The position numbers and the translations under genes are program-made. The notes under the pieces are model-generated. The model saw only the letters and a list, made by a program, of their open reading frames with translations. It made no database searches and had not been told where the DNA came from. Shown one piece after another: positions 37,461-50,400 of a stretch of 64,000 bases of DNA (positions within the stretch are counted from its first letter, which is position 1; each line of letters starts with the position of its first letter). This DNA is from Lineus longissimus (Eukaryota > Nemertea > Pilidiophora > Heteronemertea > Lineidae). The stretch is from assembly GCF_910592395.1 (NCBI RefSeq), contig NC_088308.1, positions 25,869,501 through 25,933,500 of the forward strand. The letters run 5' to 3'.

Positions 37461-38915
37461 AATCGTCTTTTCTTGGCGTGCCCTTCCTGAACCTAAGCAG
37501 TCGGGGATCATCTAGCTACCGGTATGACTATGAGTGTTATGTATACACTCACGGAAACCTACATATATCAGCTCTTTTTCTGTTGACATATAGTGTACAG
37601 CACATAACAATTCCTCGTATTCCAATTATGTTGTTTATGTCATTAATAAAAGAAGAGGCAATTTCTAGTCAATCTTATCTTATTTAGAAAACAATAAGCT
37701 TTTGCCGACATAGTTGACTTTAGTTTATTACTGACCTATTTAGATTGTTTCTTGCAATCTATTACTCTCGGGATAGTGCATGTATGGCTGTCTGGGACAT
37801 TACCGACGGTCATGACCTCTTTTGAACCATATACCAGAATACAACACTCTGAGGGCCGGACAAATTGTCCAGGGGAACGTTTCTACTCCTGCACCGGCAA
37901 AACATGGAGTGTCTGAAGCTAGTGGTAACGGCGGTTCCACATGGGTGTGGTCTGATGGCAACACGATTAGATTTGATGAGATCCTAGAACATGTAGAGCA
38001 TGTGTACTTAACTAACCGCATGTAGGGGTGCCAGTTTGGTCATTGTTAGTGGTGTGATTATATGATTTTGAAATCGATAAAAGATTGATGTCAATTGCCT
38101 CCACACTGACAGCGAAGTTTGAGTGGTTTGCTCCAAGGGTCAAGAACTTCCAAATAAATACTTGTGCTTTTGTAATGTCGTTCATAAACGCGTCCGAGAC
38201 AATGAAGCTATACCCAGATTTTCGAAACAACGGAATGTGGCAAAAGCAGCATTGAAATTTTCAGGTACTAGACAGCTATGCTATACCACAGTGCACTTTC
38301 ATCACTTCCAAGCAGCAATCAGACTTAGAGCGAACAATTAACTCAATATTATTGGATGTTATGGTGTGTTCTAAAACATGCGGTTCCTACGCAGCAACAA
38401 AAATATATAAGGCTCGCTTATATATTTTTGGCAGCAGTCGAAAGATAAGTCCAGAAGTTAACTGTACTTCTATATGATAAAAGACTGGCGTTTGAGCGTC
38501 GCCATCGCTCTTTGGTAGGGTACGTTTCGAACTGAACCGTTGGTGCTGACAATGATATGGTCCATCCTGAGCTTCAGGGATTTTCACCAGTGCGGGTGAG
38601 GGGACTAGGAGCATGAAACTGACCCCGCATGGTATGCGAGGACCACTATGGCCACAGATAACGTTTCGTCGTGTCCCTAATCCAGGATGTACTGATTTCG
38701 TGCATTGGCCGTCGTGATCTGCGTGATATCGACACATTTGCCCGGGCATTACCGGTTTAAGACTTCCTCCTGTCTCCTTTCAAGTTCGCATGTAGCCGAG
38801 GGGCTCGATTCAAATACCTGTAGGAATCGTCATTATTTCGTGTATTTCATGAATATAAAGCAACCAGTCAGTAACATGATCAGTCGACGCGTTGTGTTCG
38901 GTTACTTGTTGGAAA

Positions 38916-39057
38916 ATCCTGAGAAAATCATGTCTCCCGGATTTTCTCAGGATGTTGTTGGGCTTGACAAGAATGAAAGTATTCGTCAAGCCAGCTACAC
39001 ATTTAGCAGGTACGAACTTGCTTTCTCAAGAGGAAACCTGATGACATGTCCTCTTGA
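38916..39057. repeat. Cluster of three consecutive inverted repeats
   Basis: Hairpin 1: ATCCTGAGAAAATC (38916-38929) with GATTTTCTCAGGAT (38940-38953), a perfect 14-bp stem with a 10-nt loop. Hairpin 2: GGCTTGAC (38961-38968) with GTCAAGCC (38985-38992), extended inside by GAAT/ATTC. Hairpin 3: TCAAGAGGA (39026-39034) with TCCTCTTGA (39049-39057). The three stems have unrelated sequences and are spaced 7 and 33 nt apart. Confidence 0.75.
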
Positions 39058-40009
39058 AATTGGAAACGATTGTATATCAAGTACTTTGTGGGTGTACTGA
39101 GTCACCGAATGAAGCGAAAGGACTGCTCAGTAAAGAGACTTGGCCATTTGACCTCAAATTCAAATTTAGACAAATAAAACAATTATGGTTGGCCTAGATG
39201 CCAAGATACCATATAGTAGTCGGTAAACAAGCCTCGGTCCCGATGTATCGACAAACGAGGACATGCTAGGGCGTTGTCCGCCTAGCTTGGGTTATACTTA
39301 GGTACTTTCCGACTCACCGCTGGTCAGTTGTCCAGAAATGAAACATTTACTCGATACGCGTTTGTACAACTGAGAGAAGATTTGTGTGGAACAAGACTAT
39401 AGGGGACGAAACGACCATCTAGGACAGGTTTGACAGTATGAATGACGTACAACTGAGAGAAGACACTTGCCAGCCCAACACAGCCAGATTATGTCCCCAC
39501 TATAGGACACTGGGGCACACCCATGAGGCATTATAAAATTACTGACCAATATGGAAAGTGACATGATACACCAGATTATATCCTCGTAAAATACTTTGTG
39601 GAGATAATTTAGGGGAGGACGTTTTGGTATCTTATCCAGATCATAACGAGAGTCTGATCTCGGCGTGTTTTATGCTCCGATCATCCAGCCGGCATGTCAC
39701 ATTCTATCAGGGGATGATAATAGCGAGGCCTGGTCGCATCAACCGTATCAGTTGCATCGTCACAATTTAAGCTATGGATTGTCGCCATGATCTTGTTGGA
39801 CAGTACCGCGAGACACAGCCTCATATAACTTATTGGGCTAAATCTGCTGCAGACACAGTCACAACCAGCTATAATACGCCGTTTGTGAGTTTTTCACTGC
39901 TTAACTGCCGCCAGACCGATGCTGAGCTAAGACAGTATCCAACAGTGTACTGCTACTGTCAACGATTAAGAATATCCGATGCATTGGAGCTTATTTGACA
40001 TTTATCAAT

Positions 40010-40265
40010 ACGTCATTAGGACACACTATGTTTCTACAGGGTATACCATGTCTCTGCTGGATGTGCCATGTCTCTCATACTGCCGGGTGTGCTCTTTCTC
40101 TTCTCGATGTGCCTTCTCCCGACAGAGTGCACCATGTTTCTACAGGGTGTGCGTCTACAGGGTGTAAAATGTCTCCTCCGGATGTGCCTTCTCTCCACAC
40201 AGGTAGTTCCATGTCTCAGCTGGATGTGCCAAGTACAATGTATCTATATACAGGGTGTCATGCCT
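40010..40265. repeat. Minisatellite with unit of roughly 40 bp
   Basis: Drifted copies of TCTACAGGGTGT followed by CCATGTCTC, and of GGATGTGCC followed by a CTTCTC/AAGT segment, recur across the interval. Several reading frames stay open across it, which explains overlapping short open frames with no family resemblance. Confidence 0.6.
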
Positions 40266-40663
40266 CTTCTCTGCCTGTTCGCGGGCCTGATTTGGCTGTG
40301 GCCTCTCCCTAACGAGTACAGTCTCGATACGGTGATATAGGTCATGAACAGATGCACTTGTATTATACCTGAATTCATTGGTAGTGGTCACAATCTATGA
40401 TTGAGATAACATCGATGTCTGCGACCAGGTTCAACTGCAGCACTATAGTCAGAATGCCCCAGTTGATGAAATGTTACAATCTTTTCCTTGGCTAACAGGA
40501 ATCAGGTATCCTTTTTTGTTTCACAGACTGCATGAATTAGGCTCCAATCGGCTGTAGAGGGATAGGCTTGCCGATCTAAGACTGGCAGAGGATACACGTG
40601 GGCTACCAGTCCAGCCCTGTCTCAATAAAAAAGATAACAATACATGAGGTTTACTCCTAAGTC

Positions 40664-40669
40664 TTTATT
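40664..40669 (-). terminator. NRDE2 poly(A) signal
   Basis: AATAAA on the minus strand about 300 bases beyond the NRDE2 stop codon. Inferred end of the NRDE2 transcript. Confidence 0.55.
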
Positions 40670-40968
40670 GAAATGCTCTACCTTTTAACCATGAACACAG
40701 GTCCTTATAATCTTGTCAAATGGCTTCTGAGCATCATTCAAGTAAACGTCTATCAAATAGAACCATTTTGAACAACTGGGCCCTGAAATTTACCAGCAAT
40801 TATATATCCCCTCTTTTCAATCATCATTTGATTATGACCTTGCTTCATCAATCTTTATCTGTCTAAGTTATATTCACAACAACTGATTCAAAAAATGTCT
40901 TTGAATCGGCTCCCCACTCTGAACAGTCACCAAGTTGCAAGAATGTCTTCTGATTAGGTTTGGCATCA

Positions 40969-43900
40969 TCATGACCCATCACCAGCGGGCTCTCCCTCTA
41001 TTTGGTCCTCTCCGTCCTCGAGCAGAATATCCAGCTCCTCCGGCAGGCAGCGCACTCGAACCTCCTTCTCTGTCATCAAGTCAGTCACATCCTGGAAGTC
41101 ATCTGGGAAGTAACTCACACCATCCATGTACAGGCTCTGGAAGATAAAATATTCACATTTAGAGGGAGGAAATACCACAAAACGATCTCACGTCTGCAGA
41201 TAAAACCAGAAATTGCTAGGTTTGATATTCATTATAACCTTACCTTAGCCCATGGGCAATGTTGCAGGGCTCTATAGAAGACAGCTCTTGCTCTGGACTG
41301 GTCGCCTTCTGAAACCTAAAAAAACCATATGTTAAGAAAAGAAATGAACTAAAAACACCCCCAACTTGAAAGAGGACTGGTCTCTGGTTGATAGAACAAA
41401 GGTATGGTTTACTAGTGTTGTACTCAGCTATATTCAAAAACCAAAGCTGCCATCTCAGGACTCAAAGCTATTACAGTTTCATTCATATCTTATCCAACTG
41501 CTACCCACTCCCTGTGGTGGAGGACTGGATTATCTTACCTCAAAGTGTACAAACATCCTCCACAGAAGAATAGATGTTTTCCCACCTTGTGACGCTGTTG
41601 CTTTCTCAAACAATGACCGTATCCTGTTGGCAATGCCCAAGTCAGGATTGGCTTCTTTTCCTGAAAGTTAAACAATTTGAAAAAGTGTGACCAAATGACA
41701 CAAACATCTGTTTTATCAAACAATACAAGCATGATCATTTTCTTTGCAACCCGCCATTGTCATACGAGATGTCTTCTGGTTCAGTAAGTAGATTTCAGAT
41801 GGTTCAGTAAGTAGATTTAGATGGTTCAAGTATGACTTCCATTTTGAAGGGGTCAATTCTTTACTCACCTGAATATTTCCTTTCGAGGACTTGATCTCCA
41901 TTTGCCAATGACTCCAACAGCGACTGCTTCCTCAGAAGTTCAGCATGGATAGCAAAGAACCAATTTGTGATGGACCCAGACCTAGCACTGTGATCGAAGT
42001 ACTTCCTGACCCTACCAGCGATATGTGAGCTGGCCTCCATCTCGATGAATGTGGATAGTAGGCATGGATTATCAGGGAACAGCTGCAGGCCCCTCATCAG
42101 GGGACTGCGCAGGATGCTGAGAGGGGCATAGGTCGTACTCAAGTGGAATGTAAGAAGCTTGATATAAGAGACATGAAGTTTCTCAAAGTACGTCGAAATG
42201 TCCGATTTCATAACGCCACTTGTGCTCAGTGGAGTATACTTTGTAATAGTGAAAGGCTTGATCTTGTCAATGGTTTCTTCCATCACGACCGCTGCAGCTT
42301 TTATTCCTAGACCTAAATACTGGTAAAGAGCATAACACTCAGTCCATGTCATTGCAAGTTCACCAAGTGTTTGGAACTCCTGATTTTGCTGAAGAGCACT
42401 GAGGAAATTATCCAAAGTCGTTTTCAAAAAGTCAACGAAATGTTTCTTTGCTTTGAGCATCTGTGGCGGAGTTGTGTTTTTCACAGCAGACGGCACAGCA
42501 AACTCAGCAGCACCAATCAAACATGTTAGTATGTAAAGGACATGCGCCACCTGCGACTCACGCAACCCAATCTTTTTCGAAAGGACAAGTCTGGGTTCAT
42601 GAAGTCCTAGGATCAACTCACAGTAACTGAAACACAGTTTGACAGCTTGAAGCTGCTGTGAACCGCTCAAATTCACAACATCTTTGCAGTGCATACCAAT
42701 GGCCATATCGAACACTTTACTGGCATCCACGACACTGCCGTAGCACCATTCAAACCTGCCATACAACTCCCACAATTCTAAACAACTCCGATTGGATTGT
42801 TCCTGCAGGATTGTTTTGCAAAACTTTTTCACTTCTTTGTAAAGATGCTTCTTTACTTTCTTTTCAGAACCAGCACAATTTTTCATCCTATTGATCTCAG
42901 ATGTCATCCACGCTACAGTCACATCCTGCCTTGTCTCGGTAGGAAGAAGTTTACAGACTTGCTTGAAGAGTTCTGTTGCAAAGCTTTGGAGTATTGAATC
43001 ATCAGAGGATGGGAAAGAATTCAAAGTCTGATAAAAGTCCAACGATTCTGAAGATTTTGGACAGGACATCTGATTGGGAAGATCTTGGATGGGTTTGTGA
43101 ATAACGGCCATTTTTCCAACTGAATCCTTCACCCGATGATTGGAAACACCCAAAAATGAGAGAAAACTGAGCACTAGTTTTGCTTTCACTTCTTCAGAAA
43201 AGGTCACAAGGAAATCTGTGATGTCATCAATGAGAACAAGTCTATCTGGATCCTCACAGTCCTGTTGACCTTGACCTTTTGTGATATCTGGTCTCCATGG
43301 CAACCAAAATGTTCCTTCACGATGCTTCTCAACGGCTAGCCAATTTTGATTTCGGGGCAGTGTCTTGTCAAGGATGTCATCATCATCTTCATCCACTAAA
43401 AAGAGAAAATATCAGAGATTAGAGATTGCAATAACATCCTATGGGAGCACATGTAGTGCTTTCTAAAATGACATAAGAGGCCAAAGGCTAGAGCTACATG
43501 TACATGTATACAAGGCAATCAGCATGGATTATGAGAGACAAAACTCTCTGCGGCCAGAAAAAATGACTTTCACTGATTCAAATCGTATCACATTTATTAG
43601 ACACCGTTTCGATGGAATGACAATAATTGTCACCTGACTTCTCGTCTTCTCAAATTCAACTACGAAGCCAGATGACCTACCTGCAGACACCAATGGAGGC
43701 GGGAAATTTGTTGACTTGTCCAGTATCCATGTTGACCAACCGATAGCCCCTTCATCCCCAAACCTTGGCACGCAGCTATCCCAGAATGGTTCAAACAATG
43801 CAACCTGTTCCTCCCTCGGAGCTTGGTGTAGCACTGCAGGCATGAAATGATTGAACTCGATCATGGCTTGGAAGAGGGCAATACTTTTCTCAGCAAAACC

Positions 43901-46900
43901 AGCTTGCTTCAGGAAATAGCAGAACTGAAGGAAAATACCTGAAAATAACAGATGAACAATTTAGGAGAAGATTTGTCTATTATTCTTTGTTTTTTGCCCA
44001 ATAATATGGAAACTCAACATAACGAACTTTGGCATCTTCCACAACATACACCAACAGGCCAGCAGCTCTTCTTTGAACTTGGTGTCTGTGCCCAGAATAA
44101 GGTAAAGAATCCCATACATCAAAGTGAATCTATCAATGATTATTAGATACTAGTATTATGATGTCAAGATAAGAAGATTTCACCTCTCACCTAAAATGTG
44201 TTGATCTATGTCCTTTGGCACTGCAACATGTTGGTATTTTGGCTTCCTCAACTGCAAATCTCTCAGTGTCCTCATACACATCGTGTACTGTTTGATGACC
44301 TTTGAAACTGAAAACCTTGAGAACGATGATTGCACAAACAGGAGGAACTCCTTCCACAATGTCACATCACCAATATGACTGAGGACAAGAGTTTCCCATT
44401 CCTTCATCATTGTATCTGAATCCCAAACATTAGAATGCAACTCCAATTTAGTTAACTGTAACTTGACATTGTTAGGGTTTTTCTGAAGAGCTTTATCAAT
44501 CACAGCTTGTTTTTTCTCCACAAGGAAAACCTGTTTCTTTCCTTTGTTGGATTTGGCACCAGAGTCCCGTTCGGCTGCCATTTCACACTCCAAAACCTCG
44601 TCCTGGAACTTGACAAATTCTAGCCACATTTGAATATCATATGGTTTCTCTCTCAAGCAACGCGAGAAATCCTCAGTTCGTCTTTTCATGCTCTCTGACA
44701 CGGTCTCCTTGAAATTACCCTCAACTGAACTTTCAGCAGGAGGATCAACATCTTTCGCTGCGACCCCACCAACCCCTTGAATGTACATTGCAGTTTTCTG
44801 ATCATACACACCCAAAGGATTGTATTCTGAATTCTCTGGCTTTGTCTTGGTAATTTCTAAGAAATCTGAGGATTCAGATTTTGGCTTTCTAAATTTCTCA
44901 GAATTTTTAGAACTCTTATCAATGTTTAAATCGAGCACATTTTGATCATCATAAATCAGTTTCAGCTTGTTTTTAGAGAAATAACGATCCAACACGCAGT
45001 CAGATTTAGACTTTTTATCACCTTTGGATATGAAGAGCTGACTACTACTTTGCCCAAGGCAATATTTTGGACATCTGTATTTTGCCACATTCATTTTGTA
45101 GATGGATTCGAATTCTGCATTAACTTTGTCAGGTTTGCGGTCCACTCGAAAGGCATTCTCTGGTGATAGGTCCTTGATGTCATCAATGAAAACCTTCCCA
45201 GGTGGAATAACAACCATCTTCTTTGCATTAGGCTTACTGAAATGGAAAATTATCTATTAGTACTGAGTACCGCCGGAGTTTCTTTGTTAGGTTTTTGCAG
45301 ATTCTGAACAGAAGCATTCCATTTCGATTAAGGCTGAAACAGGAAGCTATTGAGTGATTTATTGCATAATAGATGTGGCAATATAGCGTCTTTCCTATGA
45401 ACAAGTCCAATCCAAAAAATATACTAATGGGAAGAGGTTTTAAATCTTATAAAAAGTTGGCCAAGGTTTTTTCCTTTTTTAAGTCAGGTAAAGAGAAGCA
45501 TCACACGATAGAAGACATTTTACACTCGGACAAACTTACACATTGTGTGATTCTTTTTCCTGCTTTTTATCTTCCTCTCTCCTTTTTGTCCTATCTTCAT
45601 CACGTCTGTCACGTCTGTGCCTATGCTTGTGTTTGTGCTTGTGTTGGCTTCTATCACCAGATTCTCTGCTCTCTTTCATGCTCTTTTTTTCCTGATCCTC
45701 TTCCTGTTTTTTCTTGTGATAATCTTTCCCAAGGCTTGGAGAGGGAAGTCTCCTATGTTGTTTCTTCTTGGCTTCACTGTCAGTTGTACCAGAAAAATGA
45801 TGTGACTTGTGTTTTTTTCGATAGTCCTTCCTACTGGGACTCTCAGAGAGGTGGCGCCGTTTATGTTTCTTCTTGTGAATCTTGCCATCACGACTTTCTA
45901 AACAATCCTTTACTTTTTCTTCTTCTAAAATTTGATATGAAATTAGAAATGACAAAATTAAATGAAAAAGGTTCCTAATGATGGTAGTCGGCGCAACATC
46001 AGAATGAAAGAGGCATTTAACTATCTGGTTGATAACCACATCATAATCACATCTGCATCAGCATGGTGCAAATCCTTGCATGTAAGTTACTATTATTGTA
46101 AGCAATGAACAAGCTTGCAATGAACAAGCTTTAGCTCCAAACCTTTTATAGAGTACAATACTGAACAGGTTAGACTATTGTGGAACACAGACCTTTGGTT
46201 CAGGTCTTATCGTCCTTTTTTTGTTAATACAGTAGAACCTCTCTATTAAGGACACCCATGGAACTGACAAGTGCTGTCCTTAATAGAGAGGTGTCCTGAT
46301 TAGAGAGGTCAAATTGAATGGAAATAATCAATTTGGGACCAAGACAGGTGTCCTTAACAGAGAGGTTGTCCTTATTAGAGAGGTGTCTGCTAAGGGAGGT
46401 TCCACTGTACTCACCTTCTATTTTGACATCACAAACTACTGTCGTCTGTGTGTCCTCCTGCTTTGGTTCTCCATTTGAATCCTCACTGCAAATAAATAAA
46501 TAAATGCAAAAAAGGGTTTGCTGCTGAAGGGCTATGTACAGAGGTTCTGTCAAAACTGTTCCTGAGCAGTCCTGGCAATATCACCGAAGAATATTTTAGT
46601 CAAAGCTCCAACAAAAGCTCATGAAACTGCAAGACGCATAGACATAGTTAATAATTTCAACTGTTACCTTTTATTCCTTTGATTCTGGCCCAGGTGTCTC
46701 TGATGTAAAAGAAGGGCATCATCACTTTTGAAACTTCGATTTTCCAACCACTGGGGAGTAACATCGTTGGTTACACAAACAGCTGAAAAAAAAGGAAAAA
46801 AAGAATATTGATTTATGTCCATTAAAAGCATTATAAGTAGGGGCAGCTATTTTGGGATTATCCAGTGATTGAGATCAATCAACTTAATTAAAGTATATTT

Positions 46901-47122
46901 TAGTATGGGTCTAAGATTAGGACACTTCGCCGCAATTATAAGGTTTTTCACCCCAATCCTAACAAAATCACAGCTTTCTTTTTGGGGGACCCTGTGTAGT
47001 GTGTAAAAGTAATAACCTATTAACCCACCGGAAGGCGCATGTTCTCTGCCGAATACCGACTCATCTCCAGTTTTTTGCTGCTGTTTATTGGTGGATACAT
47101 AGGCAGGAAACAAACAAGACAT
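40969..47122 (-). CDS. NRDE2: Nuclear exosome regulator NRDE2
   Basis: Ten exons, 5' to 3' on the minus strand: 47122-47029, 46782-46668, 46485-46415, 45924-45540, 45236-44191, 43938-43681, 43395-41869, 41660-41539, 41315-41244, 41136-40969. They total 3858 nt and 1285 aa, in frame (human 1164 aa). NRDE2 binds the exosome helicase MTR4 in nuclear speckles and restrains RNA decay; its homologues act in nuclear RNAi and heterochromatin. The N-terminus MSCLFPAY matches the vertebrate LFPA start. Exon 4 is a Lys/Arg/His/Ser-rich low-complexity stretch (HKHKHKHRHRRDRRDE). Exon 5 holds the probable MTR4-binding segment (FIDDIKDLSPENAFRVDRKPD) and YNPLGVYDQKTAMYIQG. HAT-like helical repeats follow (EKPYDIQMWLEFVKFQDEV; LEPFWDS type; LDKTLPRNQNWLAVEKHREG; CPWAKSLYMDGVSYFPDD). 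Ends LMTEKEVRVRCLPEELDILLED, as in human. A MITE sits in intron 3. Confidence 0.95.
46230..46407. mobile_element. Complete 178-bp TA-flanked MITE (Tc1/mariner-pogo type) in NRDE2 intron 3
   Basis: Left end CAGTAGAACCTCTCTATTAA and the reverse complement of the right end (CAGTGGAACCTCCCTTAGCA) form terminal inverted repeats of about 25 bp with few mismatches. Both ends are flanked by TA (46228-46229 and 46408-46409), the expected target duplication of the Tc1/mariner superfamily. The interior has further copies of TCCTTAATAGAGAGG in both directions. There is no coding capacity. Confidence 0.8.
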
Positions 47123-47475
47123 AGTTTCAGCAGTTCATTTGTGGCTTTCTGACACCAATAAGTTTTGTGTTGTGAATATGTTATTTTTTCCTGCAATCTT
47201 TTTACTCTGGTTTTTCCAACCTCCGCAATTGAAGAATACCTCGTTTCCAGGAAAAATAGATTTATTTTAAATCACGTTTTGCGCATCTTTTAAAGTATTA
47301 CAGAAACTTTATATCAAGCAAAGTTGATGAACATGATCTTAGTCACACTCTTATGTATTTGCATCAGTATATAAAACTCGGAAACGTTTATACAGGAGGC
47401 ATCTGCATGTAATCCTCAGACTCCTACATTCGAGGTTGACACTTGCCCGAAACCCAACCCGGAAGTGTTTTCAAC
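47123..47475. promoter_or_regulatory. Shared head-to-head promoter region of NRDE2 and the ADAP gene
   Basis: Only 353 bases separate the two start codons, on opposite strands, so both promoters must lie here or in undetected leader exons. I see no TATA box at a convincing place. A bidirectional arrangement is inferred from the spacing. Confidence 0.55.
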
Positions 47476-50400
47476 ATGGCAGCTTTTCTGAAGAAACTCC
47501 TCGAAAAGCCGGGGAACGATGTTTGTGTTGATTGTGGAGCTTCAAGTAATTATAATATGTGTTTATTATATTGTTGTCCACCAATTGATTACATGGTTTA
47601 TTGGTAATTTTCAGGTTGAATACCATAATATCGGGTAATTTTTCTCTCATTACTTACAATACATACATGCATGCATACAGTATTGAGTATAGGGGAGAGT
47701 AGCCACACCATCCATCTATGTATGCATGGCCTGCATACACAGCACTGCAGGCATAATTCACTGACAGATCTGACTTGGGTGCAGCAGAGTCTTTCAGTCA
47801 GGTTGAAGATGCGCAAGATTTTGACGGCTCAATGATAATGGTCAGTGATTGATTGTGATGACGATTCATTTTCTCTCGCACAATCTCTCATTAGTCATTG
47901 TCACTCATCTCATGTCTTGTGAAATGAATGTTGTTTGCGGTGTCTTATCTAACAATAGCTGACATTGTACCACTTGAACTTATGAGGCTGTGGCATTTAG
48001 AGCCAAAACGAATCTTAATAAAAGCAAATTAAGGAAAGTGTTTTCTCCAGCTCTTTCTTGTTGACAATCGAACATCATTATATGATTATAGCACTTCCTT
48101 TGAACATTGAAGAATTGTAAGGTGTCTGTCCTTTCTCATGCTTTTTCCTCAGCAAAATGCTTCATTGGTATCAAATTTGTGTAGTATGTAAATGCATGAA
48201 ACTATGTATATTTCTGACATTTTATTGTCATCTGTTTTTGTTTCAAAGACTCCACACTTAAAGTATGATACTTTGAAACAGACTTCGGATGAGGTTAAAC
48301 ATTATTGCCTTACTGGTTGTATCCTTACTATAGACCGAATAGATGAGTCAGTCATTTGGAAGAACTGCATATATGGTCATAATTTCCTCGAGATAAGTCG
48401 AGTCACTGAAGGCTAATTAATTCTGTGAATGGAAATATAAGTGTCTTTCGGCCTAGATGAATTTGGGTCAAGTGTTTGTGAAAAACCCAGTATTACCTCT
48501 ATAATTATATATATACTTACATGTGTTTGTGTACCTTGGGTCCTAAAAATTCTATATCTCATTTCACTTTCAGAGCCAGAATGGGCCTCTCACAATCTTG
48601 GAATCTTCATCTGTCAAGAATGTTGTGGAGTCCATCGTGGCCTGGGGACTCACATCAGCAAAGTGAAATCGATCTATCTTGATGTATGGGATCAAGAACA
48701 ACTTGAGGTATGAACATGGTATTATATGGAAATTAACAAATCTAACCTAACTAGTTGAAACAACAAATGGAAAATACCAGTAATTATTCCAAGTTGGCCT
48801 TTCAGCTTGCTTTTACTTTCCTTAAAATGTTGAATTTCACATTCTCATCTTCAGGTTATGGAAACCAATGGCAACTTAAAAGTGAAGGCTGAATATGAAC
48901 AAAGTGTGCCTGCTTGCTATAGGAGACCAACAAAAAATGATGTAATGTGAGTGAAACACTTATTTCTATCTTTGATAAAATTTGTACTTTTCTAGTTTTC
49001 AACTTGTAGTACATTCCATGTCATGAAATTATGATGAGATTTACTCTACAGAGCAACCAAAATTATGGGTGGATTTTCACATGTACTACGAAAAACATTC
49101 AAGTGAAAAATTATATGTTATTTGCTCTGTACATGTGTCTTATCAATGTAAAAAACTTCTTCAACTTGTTTGATAATTTTCAGGGTATTGAAAGAGCAGT
49201 GGATCCGAGCGAAGTATGAACGCCAAGAATTCAAGGATGAATCTAAGCAGACATATTTAGCAAATTATAAAGAAGGCTTCCTGTGGAAGAAGGGCAAGGA
49301 TGACAACAAATATCTGAGCCGAAAGTTTGTCTTGTCCGCAACCGATAACAACTTGAAATATTTTAAGAAAGAGGATGTAAGACTTAATTCATAATCTTTT
49401 AATCCAAAAGCTATCATTCATGAAAACTAGTACTGTATTCTCTGAATTGGTCTCCAGTCCATGTGGTTTGTGGCGACACCTAGGAGTACACCATGACCTG
49501 TTTATCATTGATCGTCATATATGCCACACTGGCAATGTCAAAGGAGTGCCTGTGCTTTATCATGTGCATCGCAACCTTGGTGTTTATGATGTTAGGGTGA
49601 CACTGCCCTAGTGGTGTGGAAAAATGCTTGTTTCCTGTGTGACTGATACTGATTCTCTTCCCGTTCTAGGCAAAATTACCAAAGGCATCAATATGTTTGG
49701 ATGACCTAAATGCAACCTTTGTGCCTGATAAAATTGGCAACATGAACGGAATGCAGATCACCTACCTCAAGGATGGCTCAACGAGAAATATATTTGTTCA
49801 CACTGAGGAAGGCAAGGTGAGGAGTTGCATATCACTGGGGGTTTTAGTTCGCTCTCTTTAGGTAATATAAATTCATCATTCAGGGACCAAATTCATTTTC
49901 TCTCAGCATGATGTATTCTTTACTCAAAGAATTTGTGAATTTGCTCAATCTCAAAAAAATGTTTGGACAAAATATCTTGCTGTTGAGCTTCTGCTGATTA
50001 TCTATTGCTCCCTTCAAAAGCCATTGTCTCTAATTCTTTGTCATTAACCCTTTTGAGGAGAAAACACATGTGCAAAGCCACAAACCGAATTCAAAATAGA
50101 GTATTTCTCATTTTCTTCTTCAGGATATCATTGAATGGTACACGAGCATCAGGTCAGCAAAGTTAAATCGCCTGAAAATAGCTTTTCCTTTAAGAGAAGA
50201 AGAAGAGGTAAGATGAACTGTGGTGTAGCCCTGGTTAACATGATTGCATTCCAGGGAAAGAACTTCCTAATGTATTTGACTGAAACTGCAGGATGAGTTA
50301 TGTGCTGAGGGTCTCGCATAACTCATGAGTATATGCAGAGTCAGTTTTCTTGCAGTTGAATAAAGAATGTTCCTGCAGCAGATCAAAATTATATATTGTA

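Larger units (their letters stand above)
28205..40663. other. Gene-poor 12.4-kb region
   Basis: I find no open frame with recognisable protein family resemblance and no convincing set of splice-linked exons. The stretch holds inverted-repeat elements (30629-31274, 37156-37213), a MITE fragment (33889-33995), a short hairpin at 29715-29762, a pair of hairpins near 36672-36710, a pyrimidine-rich degenerate repeat (37230-37460), a three-hairpin cluster (38916-39057) and a minisatellite (40010-40265). It may hold distal regulatory DNA or non-coding transcripts, which the sequence alone cannot show. Confidence 0.5.

Noticed and set aside
38705-39100. Plus-strand 131-codon open frame
   Set aside because: It spans the hairpin cluster. 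The palindromes dictate much of the amino acid sequence and no domain is visible.
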